Position numbers and translations under genes: made by a program. A DNA stretch of 31,434 nt from the NCBI GenBank assembly GCA_964352905.1, contig CAYGTS010000011.1:1-31434 (forward strand), written 5' to 3'. The DNA comes from CAYGTS01 sp964352905. GTDB lineage: Bacteria; Pseudomonadota; Gammaproteobacteria; JAHCLG01. Of this stretch, positions 23,524-31,320 are shown piece by piece. Position 1 is the stretch's first letter; every line of letters starts with the position of its first letter. Under the pieces are notes generated by a model that made no database searches, was not told the origin of the DNA, and saw nothing but the letters and a program-made list of their open reading frames with translations.

Positions 23524-24198
23524 ATGAATTTTGATCAAGGTGTCTGGATAATTGGGGCAGGCGGTATAGGTTCTGCGTTGGCTGAAAAATGCGCTCAACT
23601 AGGAATTGAAGCGACATTGATTTCAAGGCCCGATTACGATATGTCACAGCAAGCTGATGTAACCAAGTTTTTTTCTAAGGTTAATAACTTGCCATCGGCT
23701 ATCGTTAATACTATTGGTATGCTGTATGATGAGCAGCATACGCCTGAAAAATCTTTGCTTACTTTTAATAGCAATTGGTTTTACGAAAGCTTACGAGTTA
23801 ATACCTTGCCGATTATGTGGTTAGCACAATCTTTGTCAAAAAAAATGAGTAAACAGGATAGCATTACTCTAGTGGCTCTTTCTGCACGAGTTGCAAGTAT
23901 TTCTGATAATCATTTAGGGGGCTGGTATAGTTATAGGGTTAGTAAATGCGCACTGAACATGTGCATTAAAAATATTAGTATTGAATGGGCTAGGCGCTTT
24001 CCCAAAGCAGTTATTTATGGTTATCATCCTGGCACGGTTGATACAAATTTAAGTAAGCCATTTAATAAGAATGTTGAACCTAATAAATTATTTTCACCAC
24101 AACAAGCAGCAGAATATTTATTTCAGCAACTTCAAAAAACCACACTTGGCATGAGCGGTAATTTATTTGACTGGCAAGGTAAGCTTATTGATTTGTAA
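23524..24198 (+). CDS. Short-chain dehydrogenase/reductase
   Basis: This is an NAD(P)-dependent SDR of 224 residues. The Rossmann glycine motif reads IIGAGGIGSALAEKCAQ, followed by STRPDYD-like spacing (SRPDYDMSQQADV). The strand with the catalytic serine is ITLVALSARVASISDN, the catalytic YRVSK is in GGWYSYRVSKCALN, and the PG motif follows in YGYHPGTVDTNLSKPF. It resembles the C-signal/YciK-like group often annotated CsgA-like; the substrate is unknown. AGGAG lies upstream of the ATG at good spacing. It is flanked by repeats on both sides (23315-23490 and from 24215). Confidence 0.88.
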   Translation: MNFDQGVWIIGAGGIGSALAEKCAQLGIEATLISRPDYDMSQQADVTKFFSKVNNLPSAIVNTIGMLYDEQHTPEKSLLTFNSNWFYESLRVNTLPIMWLAQSLSKKMSKQDSITLVALSARVASISDNHLGGWYSYRVSKCALNMCIKNISIEWARRFPKAVIYGYHPGTVDTNLSKPFNKNVEPNKLFSPQQAAEYLFQQLQKTTLGMSGNLFDWQGKLIDL

Positions 24199-24214
24199 CT
24201 TATGTGGAACCACC

Positions 24215-24322
24215 TATACCTAAAGCGATTAGAAAATAGATCAACAGGGGTTCCGTCATTGCGAGCTCAAAGATCCTCTCCCTTGTATCTTGCTTCGCAC
24301 TTCGTGCTTGCAATGACGCAAC
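24215..24322. repeat. Family B partial copy with palindromic unit
   Basis: It begins with the family B end TATACCTAAAGCGATTAGAA (24215-24234), then a shorter palindrome from GTCATTGCGAGC to GCTTGCAATGACG. The right-hand 40-bp end seen at 15341-15380 is missing. Confidence 0.7.
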
Positions 24323-24369
24323 CTACTGTTTATTGTGAGTCTGAATTGATTTAATTAAGGTAAGCTATT

Positions 24370-24429
24370 ATGATTGCATTCCAGATCAGTAAGTTGAGAA
24401 ACAGTAGAAATGATAGAGAAAACGCTTAA
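24370..24429 (+). other. Possible 19-codon leader ORF overlapping queF start
   Basis: An ATG at 24370 with AAGG nine bases upstream opens 19 codons (MIAFQISKLRNSRNDRENA) that end inside the first codons of queF. It could couple translation, since queF itself has a weak ribosome binding site. It may equally be chance. Confidence 0.3.
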
Positions 24430-25240
24430 TTTTTCACCACTGGGTAAAAAATCGAATTATATCTGCAATTATGATAAAACACTTTTATTTCCCATTCCTA
24501 GGAAAGCTAAGCGAGATGAAATCAATGTTCCTGAAAATCTGCCGTTTAAAGGCTATGACACATGGAATGCCTTTGAATTGTCTTGGCTAAATAAAAAAGG
24601 TAAACCACAAGTGGCGATCGCGCAATTTGATATTGCAAGTGATTCTGAAAATATTATTGAATCAAAATCTTTTAAATTGTATTTGAACTCATTTAATAAT
24701 ACAAAGCTTTCTTCTTTCGAAGCAGTTAAAGCTATTCTTGAAAAAGATATTACTGCTGCTGCAAAAGGTAACGTAACTGTAAAACTATTTGATGTTAATA
24801 ACTTATCCCAATACGACTTTAATATCTTTCAGGGCGAATTGCTGGATGAACAAGATGTGGAATGCCAACAATACACCGTGTCACCAGAATTGCTAAGCGC
24901 TGATCAAAACAATCTTGTTTCCGAAACACTTTATTCTAACCTTTTAAAATCTAACTGCCTAGTTACTGGGCAACCAGATTGGGGATCAATCCAAATAAAA
25001 TACACAGGTCCCAAAATTGATCGCGAAGGTTTATTAAAATATATCGTTTCTTTTAGAAATCACAATGAATTTCATGAGCAATGTGTTGAGCGGATCTTTA
25101 TGGATATTATGAATGCCTGTAAACCTAAGGCATTAACGGTGAACGCACGTTACACCAGAAGAGGTGGCTTAGATATCAACCCGGTGCGAAGCACGGCAGC
25201 TATCCAGCCGGTTAAAAATATCAGAATGCCAAGACAGTGA
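24410..25240 (+). CDS. queF: NADPH-dependent 7-cyano-7-deazaguanine reductase QueF (type II)
   Basis: This cytosolic enzyme reduces preQ0 to preQ1 with NADPH in queuosine biosynthesis (tRNA modification). It has 276 residues, the size of the two-domain E. coli type. The QueF motif ESKSFKLYLNSFN is in the N-terminal half. The catalytic cysteine C183 and D190 are in SNCLVTGQPDWGS with the same seven-residue spacing as in the E. coli enzyme. FHEQCVERIFMDI carries the substrate-binding glutamate region, and RYTRRGGLDINPVRS is the usual C-terminal signature. No preQ1 riboswitch was recognised upstream. A small unknown gene follows 22 bases downstream. Confidence 0.96.
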   Translation: MIEKTLNFSPLGKKSNYICNYDKTLLFPIPRKAKRDEINVPENLPFKGYDTWNAFELSWLNKKGKPQVAIAQFDIASDSENIIESKSFKLYLNSFNNTKLSSFEAVKAILEKDITAAAKGNVTVKLFDVNNLSQYDFNIFQGELLDEQDVECQQYTVSPELLSADQNNLVSETLYSNLLKSNCLVTGQPDWGSIQIKYTGPKIDREGLLKYIVSFRNHNEFHEQCVERIFMDIMNACKPKALTVNARYTRRGGLDINPVRSTAAIQPVKNIRMPRQ

Positions 25241-25262
25241 AAATTTTAAAATGAGGTGAATA

Positions 25263-25637
25263 ATGATTAAAGCGGGCGATACTACCGATATTCTTCAACA
25301 ATTACAAGTATACCAAACAGAGTATGATAAGGATTTTTTTCAGATTAATGATGATGAATTTAGCAAAATTCGTCATATAACACTGCACCTAATGAAAACA
25401 GTGGGTAAAATGGCTAACTACTGTGAGATTATTGAACATAATTTGTTGGCTAAAACTTTAATAAGAAATAGTGATCGGGCAAAAGACAGTGTTGTAAATG
25501 AAGTTATTCCAGATTTACTAATGCATAGTTTACAGCTGGCAAATCTTTTTAATTCAATCTTGGGAAAATCTTATTTTGAGAGGGTTGAAAAGAATAAATC
25601 TAAGCCTTTTTTGCATAAACAAGATTGTGAGGAGTAA
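25263..25637 (+). CDS. Small helical protein of unknown function downstream of queF
   Basis: This encodes a protein of 124 residues, predicted all-helical and soluble. The middle DDEFSKIRHITLHLMKTVGKMANYCEIIEHN resembles the metal-binding helix arrangement of MazG-like nucleotide pyrophosphohydrolases, but I cannot see a convincing E-x-x-E pair plus E-x-x-D motif, so function is left open. GAGGTGAATA precedes the ATG, a good ribosome binding site. It is likely cotranscribed with queF. Its 3' end overlaps the convergent TrfA-like gene by 38 bases. Confidence 0.65.
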   Translation: MIKAGDTTDILQQLQVYQTEYDKDFFQINDDEFSKIRHITLHLMKTVGKMANYCEIIEHNLLAKTLIRNSDRAKDSVVNEVIPDLLMHSLQLANLFNSILGKSYFERVEKNKSKPFLHKQDCEE

Positions 25638-26331
25638 TCTGTGTCTCATTAGACAAAAAATTTGCGTAGATTAGTTCATTCATTGCGCGGGAAAGTGTTT
25701 TTTTAAAATTACTGCTCACTTTTTCTTCGCTACCAGATAAAACCATTAATTCTTCTACCGTTGTGACAGGAATGGAGTCATATACTGACCATAGCCCATG
25801 CAGCCATCTTGCCAAGCCAGAGGAAAGTAATAAGCGTTGCCGTATATTATAAGCAAAAGAAGGTGTTGCATTGAATAGGTTAACCCATTCTTCTTCAATT
25901 TGCATGATGTAGGTTTTAGTATTCTCACTGAAGTGAAGGCGTTTAATAGACTTGCCTTCATAAGATTTTCCATATTGTTGAACTGAATAATATAAATTGC
26001 TATGGCGTACTAAAGAATCATGGATAAGTTGTTTATCTCTTTTTCCATAGCATTTTTTTCTTAGTAAATGCATGATATCTAACAGAGAAAATTGAAAGGT
26101 AAAATCTTCCAATTTATTTAAATTGGATAACTTCTTTAAGCATAGCGAAATATCACGATCAAACTGCGTTAAATATTCACCTGTATATCGTGCTTCAAAA
26201 GAAGGTGATTGATAAACAATTTTTTCTTTAAGAAAATTACCACGATTTTTTTTATTAAAGCCAAATAGCTGTGTTTTGAGAAACAACTCAGATGAGGAAT
26301 CAAGATGATCCCAAGAGTATTTTCTATCCAT
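25600..26331 (-). CDS. TrfA-like plasmid replication initiator homolog
   Basis: This encodes a protein of 243 residues resembling TrfA, the winged-helix initiator of IncP plasmids. Resemblances are the FDRDISLCLKKLSN and FSLLDIMHLLRKK helices, the YSVQQYGKSYEGKSIKRLHF strand pair, an RQRLLLSSGLARWLHGLWSVYDSIP stretch matching the conserved L-A-x-W-L-H-G motif, and a final LSGSEEKVSSNFKKTLSRAMNEL helix. No origin iterons, par genes or other plasmid genes were seen nearby, so it is probably a chromosomal relic or a domesticated copy. The match is by motif only. Start: ATG at 26331; a TTG at 26352 would add seven residues. Neither has a clear Shine-Dalgarno. Confidence 0.6.
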   Translation of the reverse strand: MDRKYSWDHLDSSSELFLKTQLFGFNKKNRGNFLKEKIVYQSPSFEARYTGEYLTQFDRDISLCLKKLSNLNKLEDFTFQFSLLDIMHLLRKKCYGKRDKQLIHDSLVRHSNLYYSVQQYGKSYEGKSIKRLHFSENTKTYIMQIEEEWVNLFNATPSFAYNIRQRLLLSSGLARWLHGLWSVYDSIPVTTVEELMVLSGSEEKVSSNFKKTLSRAMNELIYANFLSNETQITPHNLVYAKKA

Positions 26332-26420
26332 GTAGGCTGCCAGCAATTTCAATTGATTAAAAAATTCTCAGGATTCTAACACTATTTTAAGGACTTTAAC
26401 ACCAAGCTAGTTGCAAACTA

Positions 26421-26448
26421 TTTGCATGTGAGAATTAAATGATATAAT
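26421..26448 (+). promoter_or_regulatory. Predicted promoter of the histidine kinase transcript
   Basis: TTTGCA at 26421-26426 and a perfect TATAAT at 26443-26448 are 16 bases apart. The leader to the leader ORF would be about 155-180 bases. The remainder of the divergent gap 26332-26631 is AT-rich, with no other structure that I can support. Confidence 0.5.
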
Positions 26449-26631
26449 GCACATTAATATCTACTTGTGAGATATTAAAATCAAAAATGTGCTCAAATTT
26501 TAGCCATTCAATGGAGTGTTATTGCTTTTTTACTAAAAGTTTTGTGTAAAAATTAAACAAAAACAATCATCGAGGCTCATTCATATTTACCAAAATGTGT
26601 TATCGCTATGGCAAAAGGAAAGGAGAAGAAT

Positions 26632-26724
26632 ATGCCAATTATAGTGAATTCATGGAAATTCAAAAAACCAGTTTCTCACCTCGCTAAACTTTTATTGTTA
26701 AGTATAGTGAGGAAAAAATGCTGA
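26632..26724 (+). CDS. Leader ORF coupled to the histidine kinase gene
   Basis: This is a 30-codon open reading frame. Its ribosome binding site (AAAGGAG at 26619-26625, six-base spacer) is better than that of most genes here. Its stop overlaps the kinase start by seven bases (ATGCTGA). The peptide has a basic N-terminal part (SWKFKKPVSHLAK) and a short hydrophobic part (LLLLSIVRKKC). It could couple translation or be a small membrane peptide. An in-frame ATG at 26608 would give 38 codons. Its existence as a peptide is unproven. Confidence 0.5.
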   Translation: MPIIVNSWKFKKPVSHLAKLLLLSIVRKKC

Positions 26725-29198
26725 AATCAGATACTAAACAAAAACAAAACGACAATATGTCACACCTTATTCAAGAAACTGAAGATACAAAAAAAACAGC
26801 AAACATAAATGAAAAGTTTTTAAAAAATATTATGATCTCATTGCCGCAATATTTTTTTTGGAAAGATGTTAATTCAGTTTATTTAGGTTGCAATAAAAAC
26901 TATGCTGATTTACTGGGCTTAGATTCACCTGAAGAGATCGTTGGTAAAAAACATGAAGATTTTGCGTGCCAACTTTCTGAGCAAGGCGCTAGCACGCTTC
27001 ACCAAGGAGATCAACAAACTCTATTAGGTTACCCAGTTACTAATCAAGAAGCCATCTTAAGACTCCCTCATAATAAAATGATGGTAACGATGATAAGTAA
27101 ACTCCCAATACGAGATGAAGGTAAGGTGATTGGTATAATAGGCTATTTTAGTGATATTACTGGCTTAAAAGATAAGGAACAAGCATTAATCCAGGCTAAA
27201 GAACAAGCAGAGTTAACATTAAACAATATTGTTGCTAATATGCCTGGGCATGTTTATTGGAAAGACAAAAATGGTATTTATTTAGGCTGTAATAATCGAC
27301 AAGCACACAGTTTAGGTTTGAACTATGGTTCTGAAGTTATTGGTAAAACGGATTTTGATTTACCCTGGCCAAAAGATGTTGCGCGTGCCTTTAGGAAAAA
27401 TGATATTCGTATTATACAAACCGGTAACACAGAAATCATTGAAGAAGATTCACAAATTAACGGTAAAAAAGCCATTGTCTTAAGTCAAAAAACACCATTA
27501 AAAGACAAAGAGGGAAAATGCGTGGGTGTTTTAGGTATTTCGATTGATATCACTGAACGCAAAAAATTTGAAATAGATTTAAAAGAAGCAAAAGAAAAGG
27601 CAGAAACCGCCAACAAAGCTAAAACTGAATTTTTAGAAAATATGCGACATGATATAAGAACACCATTAATGGGTATAACGGGGTTTGCCAATATTATTTG
27701 TGATGAAGTAAAAGATGCAAAGATTAAGGGTTATGTTGATAGCTTAAGTACTTCTAGTTACGCATTGCTTGATTTACTCAATGAAATTTTAGATATTGTT
27801 AAATTAAATTCTGGTGAAATTCCATTGATGAAGAAGAAATTTGTCATGAAGAAAAGATTAAATGACGTTATCAAGCTCTATCAAGCAAAAGCACACCATA
27901 AAAATCTCGAACTAACCTTGGATTATGATGATCAAATCCCTCGCTACTTACTTGGTGACTCAACCAGAATTCATCGTATTGTACTGGAATTAATTGCAAA
28001 TGCATTGAATTTTACCGAGCGTGGTTCAGTTAGGCTTGCGGCGAAATTAGTTAAGATTGAAAACGCAGATGCGATATTAAAAATTATTATAGAAGATACG
28101 GGTATTGGAATGGCGTTAGAAAAACAACAAGAGATTTTCTTGCAATTTAAACGCTTAACTCCTTCTTATGAAGGGATTTATAAAGGTGTGGGATTAGGAC
28201 TTGCTATTGTTAAACAGTTTATAGAAGACTTACGGGGCGAAATTTATGTTGAAAGTAAAATAGGTTTTGGAACAAAATTTACTTGTATAATTCCACTAAA
28301 AAAATCTTTATTAGATGACGATATTGGTATTGAAACAGACACAGACACATTTGAACACCACAGAATGATTAATTCTAGCGCTACCACCCACAAAAATATG
28401 CTTGAAAATATGCAACTCAATGCTGCAAATAGCAGTAAAATATTAGTAGTAGAAGATAATAATATTGCAGCAGCAGTGGTAAACACTATGCTCTCAAAAC
28501 TAGCCTGCCAGGTAACGATTGCAGAAAATGGCCAACAAGCGCTGCAATTAATCCAGCACAATCATTATGACTTGATTTTTATGGATATTGGTTTGCCGGA
28601 TTTGAATGGCTATGAAGTTACACGACGGATCCGCCTGCAAGAACTCAATAAAGGTATTCATACACCAATCGTTGCCTTAACAGCTCATGTTGATGTAGAG
28701 AATAAAAAACGGTGCCTCACAGTCGGTATGAATGCTATTTACACAAAACCCTTAACGCAAGATAAAACTGAAAATATTTTAAATGCGTTTATACCTCATC
28801 GAAAACAGAATAGTGATGCAAGAAAGATGAGTTTTGATAAAAAAGGGCAAGAGTCTCCTATCAAACAAGACATTGTTGATCATGATTTTATAAAAAAACA
28901 GCTCGGTGATAATCAAGGAATGATTTCCAACTTATTTAACCTACTTGCACACGATTTACAGGATGAGTTACAACAGCTTGAGTTAGCCTATAAAAAGGCA
29001 GATTGGCAAGCTATTCAAGCGATTGCACATAAATTAAAAGGCGGTGCAAGTTATATTGGTGCAGCGCGCTTATTAGAGGCATGCCTATTGTTAGAGCAGT
29101 CAATCGAAAAACAGGAAGCCAATACGTTTGATTCTTTGTATAATAAATTGCTTAATGAAGTGGCTGCTGTTAGGCAAGTCATGACTGCTCACATTTAG
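26718..29198 (+). CDS. Hybrid sensor histidine kinase (PAS-PAS-HisKA-HATPase-REC-Hpt)
   Basis: This is a signalling protein of 826 residues with no clear membrane segment, so probably cytosolic. Two PAS domains (about residues 35-150 and 165-285) each contain a YFWKD/YWKD...YLGCN pattern. The HisKA domain has H311 in NMRHDIRTP. The ATPase domain has an N box (LIANALNFTE) and G boxes (EDTGIGM and GVGLGLAI). The receiver domain has the acidic VVEDNN, phosphoacceptor D623 in MDIGLPD and the conserved lysine in YTKPL. A C-terminal Hpt domain has H771 in AHKLKGGASY. This is a full phosphorelay in one chain, as in ArcB-type kinases. No partner regulator is encoded nearby. GAGG lies five bases before the ATG. 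Confidence 0.93.
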   Translation: MLKSDTKQKQNDNMSHLIQETEDTKKTANINEKFLKNIMISLPQYFFWKDVNSVYLGCNKNYADLLGLDSPEEIVGKKHEDFACQLSEQGASTLHQGDQQTLLGYPVTNQEAILRLPHNKMMVTMISKLPIRDEGKVIGIIGYFSDITGLKDKEQALIQAKEQAELTLNNIVANMPGHVYWKDKNGIYLGCNNRQAHSLGLNYGSEVIGKTDFDLPWPKDVARAFRKNDIRIIQTGNTEIIEEDSQINGKKAIVLSQKTPLKDKEGKCVGVLGISIDITERKKFEIDLKEAKEKAETANKAKTEFLENMRHDIRTPLMGITGFANIICDEVKDAKIKGYVDSLSTSSYALLDLLNEILDIVKLNSGEIPLMKKKFVMKKRLNDVIKLYQAKAHHKNLELTLDYDDQIPRYLLGDSTRIHRIVLELIANALNFTERGSVRLAAKLVKIENADAILKIIIEDTGIGMALEKQQEIFLQFKRLTPSYEGIYKGVGLGLAIVKQFIEDLRGEIYVESKIGFGTKFTCIIPLKKSLLDDDIGIETDTDTFEHHRMINSSATTHKNMLENMQLNAANSSKILVVEDNNIAAAVVNTMLSKLACQVTIAENGQQALQLIQHNHYDLIFMDIGLPDLNGYEVTRRIRLQELNKGIHTPIVALTAHVDVENKKRCLTVGMNAIYTKPLTQDKTENILNAFIPHRKQNSDARKMSFDKKGQESPIKQDIVDHDFIKKQLGDNQGMISNLFNLLAHDLQDELQQLELAYKKADWQAIQAIAHKLKGGASYIGAARLLEACLLLEQSIEKQEANTFDSLYNKLLNEVAAVRQVMTAHI

Positions 29199-29496
29199 AT
29201 TTTACTGCTTGAGTGTTGAAAGCTGAGCGGTATAATAAGATCAAGCAAGTAACAATACCACACATAATAAAGCTTAATAGAAAGCCTATCATCAGCAAAT
29301 AATCTTTGACTAGATACCCATGCAGGGCGGTAAAAAACTGCATGACATTAAATCCAGCAAAGGTTATTAGCGAAAGACCAGCAGCATTCTTTTTGCGCAA
29401 TAATGCTACCACTTGTGGCAGAAACAATGCTGCATTAAAAAACAAACCTAAACTAAAAACCAAATCAACAAATTGCCTAAAGTTGAAGTGGAGCAT
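29179..29496 (-). CDS. SemiSWEET / PQ-loop small transporter
   Basis: This is a membrane protein of 105 residues with three helices, the half-transporter size of bacterial SemiSWEETs, which act as dimers. The PQ-loop motif is in LFLPQVVALLRKKNAAGLSL, followed by a second helix with FNVMQFFTALHGYL and a third helix. SemiSWEETs move sugars; PQ-loop relatives move amino acids and other small molecules, so the substrate is open. AAGGA precedes the ATG. The gene starts 23 bases after the stop of the cyclodipeptide synthase gene on the same strand and is probably cotranscribed. Its 3' end overlaps the kinase gene by 20 bases. Confidence 0.82.
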   Translation of the reverse strand: MLHFNFRQFVDLVFSLGLFFNAALFLPQVVALLRKKNAAGLSLITFAGFNVMQFFTALHGYLVKDYLLMIGFLLSFIMCGIVTCLILLYRSAFNTQAVKSKCEQS

Positions 29497-29519
29497 CGTG
29501 CAATCCTTCTCAGATTTAG

Positions 29520-30281
29520 TTAGTAATAAGCATTATTATTAACTTCAGTAGCGGATTGCATGTAGTTGAGATAATTATTGTTAGGATATTTTTTAAACCT
29601 TAGTGCCACAGACTTAAGGAAATTAGGATAATGAGGCTGTATAAGATATTCATACGTGGCAGCCATGGCTTTATTTCTACCGCTTGGATAGATTTCAAAC
29701 TGATATTCGCCTTGAACCCAAAGGCACATAACCGCACATTCTTCTAAAAGATAATATAAGCATAATGAAAAGGCACGCGCAGATTGCTCTTTAGATGGTA
29801 CAGGCAGACGTGCGAAATAGCGCGATAAAAATTCTTCAATATTGGCATGAATAGCTGCACGAAAATTTTCATTAGAGGAATATTCATTTTTAACTTTTGC
29901 ATAACTTTGTTTAAAGTTGGAGTTTATTAACCAATCATCCCAGCGCATAATATGATGTGGTATAGTCAGTGTTTTTAACGCCTCTTCATTCCGCGCTAAC
30001 CAGTTATCACCCTCTTTTATAGCAAGGCTATACAGTATCTCATCACTTTTGGTTCTGCTAATTTTCATCGTATGACGTTGCACGCTATCATCAATGAGGA
30101 CGGTGCAGCTTTTAAATGAGGCATTAATTAATTTGATTGTCGCTAAAAATTTTTTGCCTTCATGAATGGGTTGACCAACGCTGATCGGCATAATACATTT
30201 TGATTGGTGAAAGAATTTCCTATCACTAACAGCGCAATCCCTAAAAGAAGCTTTTACAATCCGAGTATCAATTTTATTCAT
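29520..30281 (-). CDS. tRNA-dependent cyclodipeptide synthase, XYP subfamily
   Basis: This encodes a cytosolic enzyme of 253 residues that would use two aminoacyl-tRNAs to make a cyclic dipeptide. Family features: S34 in CIMPISVGQ (the serine that carries the first aminoacyl group in AlbC), the VLIDDSVQRHTM strand, IMRWDDWLIN, NENFRAAIHANIEEFLSRYFAR, and the catalytic Tyr/Glu pair Y177 and E181 in LYYLLEE. The residue three after the serine is Gln (Q37), and Y198-P199 in FEIYPS gives the X-Y-P signature, as opposed to N-Y-Q. XYP members are known from Rickettsiella and Fluoribacter. The product amino acids cannot be read from sequence. A Shine-Dalgarno-like AGAG lies upstream. Downstream is the SemiSWEET gene. 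Confidence 0.85.
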   Translation of the reverse strand: MNKIDTRIVKASFRDCAVSDRKFFHQSKCIMPISVGQPIHEGKKFLATIKLINASFKSCTVLIDDSVQRHTMKISRTKSDEILYSLAIKEGDNWLARNEEALKTLTIPHHIMRWDDWLINSNFKQSYAKVKNEYSSNENFRAAIHANIEEFLSRYFARLPVPSKEQSARAFSLCLYYLLEECAVMCLWVQGEYQFEIYPSGRNKAMAATYEYLIQPHYPNFLKSVALRFKKYPNNNYLNYMQSATEVNNNAYY

Positions 30282-30702
30282 CGCATGGCTCTCTTTATGT
30301 TCATAAATAATTGCTTAAGTAAAGTATTATTTAATTACTGTCTAACAAGTTAGTTACGATATAAAATTTAAGCAGAGCTGATGAATTTAATTTCCCAGCA
30401 TTTCCATGATATTAATAAACAATCCATTGTTTTTAACTGTGCTCATGCATAGTTAATTATCGCAATCTTAAATTTATACGGCGAGCTCTGTTGATTGTAA
30501 AGTAAGTTACTAGAATCAAACAAAGCAGTGTGTATCCTAACTAAAAATAGCACATTGATAAAGTAATTTTAGTAACTGAATGAATGACATGCTTAAAAAA
30601 TGCGCATTATTAGCGTGTAATACGTTTTTTTTTCGAGGCTATGTTTCAAAAACATTATTTTGAACAAAAATTTTACATTTTATCTCTACTGAATAATGAC
30701 AA
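30282..30702. other. Gene-free AT-rich spacer upstream of the cyclodipeptide synthase
   Basis: About 420 bases hold no credible gene, family A or family B repeat. They must include the promoter of the cyclodipeptide synthase and the end of the TonB-like transcript. I see no strong hairpin plus T-run. Confidence 0.5.
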
Positions 30703-31320
30703 TCACGCTAGCCTAAACACGATTGGTATCGTGAACGATTGCTGCTGTTGCAGCATCTCTTTGATACCAAGTAAAGGCGAACTATCACGCACGGCTTTGA
30801 GAGCGGCGGTATCTAAAGACGTTATACCACTCGATTGCACTAGTTGGATGGAGCCAATATGACCGTTGCGATACAAAACAAAAGATACCAAGACTTTGCC
30901 TTGTTGGCCTAATGACTTAGCCATTTCTGGATAGTACTGGTGTGTTTGAATGGCTTTAAATAATGCGAGAATTAATTTGTTTAATTCTTTTTTGTTAACC
31001 TGTTTATCTTCTTGCTGAAGATTAATCTTTTGAAGTGATGCAACTTGCTTTTTCTTTGCGGTGTCCTGTCTTTTCAGCGCGCCAGCAGGTGTTTCTTTTA
31101 TTTTCAACGATTCGCGTTGAGTAAGCGATTTTATCGATTTCACCTTTAGCGATGTTGCTTTAACTTGGTAATAAATTAATTGTGAAGAAATAATTTTACC
31201 GTGGCGCGGTAAGTGATAGTTCACCGTTTGATTTTGCAAATGAATATAAAACAGTAATAGCAACATCAAATGCAGAATGAAGCTAATTATTATTGCAATG
31301 ATATTTTTTTTAAAAAACAT
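30703..31320 (-). CDS. TonB-family energy-transducing protein
   Basis: This encodes a protein of 205 residues with TonB layout. A single N-terminal anchor helix (NIIAIIISFILHLMLLLLFY, with the His found in TonB transmembrane helices) leads to a Lys/Gln-rich periplasmic linker. The C-terminal TonB domain is ALFKAIQTHQYYPEMAKSLGQQGKVLVSFVLYRNGHIGSIQLVQSSGITSLDTAALKAV, with the typical YP and G-x-V-x-V/L-x-F motifs. It would pass proton-motive energy from ExbB/ExbD to outer-membrane receptors; those genes are not in the window. Start: ATG at 31320, directly abutting the family A repeat, whose GGAGTGAG is the only nearby ribosome-binding-like sequence. The longer frame to 31392 translates the repeat and is unlikely. 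Confidence 0.85.
   Translation of the reverse strand: MFFKKNIIAIIISFILHLMLLLLFYIHLQNQTVNYHLPRHGKIISSQLIYYQVKATSLKVKSIKSLTQRESLKIKETPAGALKRQDTAKKKQVASLQKINLQQEDKQVNKKELNKLILALFKAIQTHQYYPEMAKSLGQQGKVLVSFVLYRNGHIGSIQLVQSSGITSLDTAALKAVRDSSPLLGIKEMLQQQQSFTIPIVFRLA

Noticed and set aside
24235..24409. preQ1 riboswitch upstream of queF
   Set aside because: I looked for the short C-rich pseudoknot consensus and did not find it.
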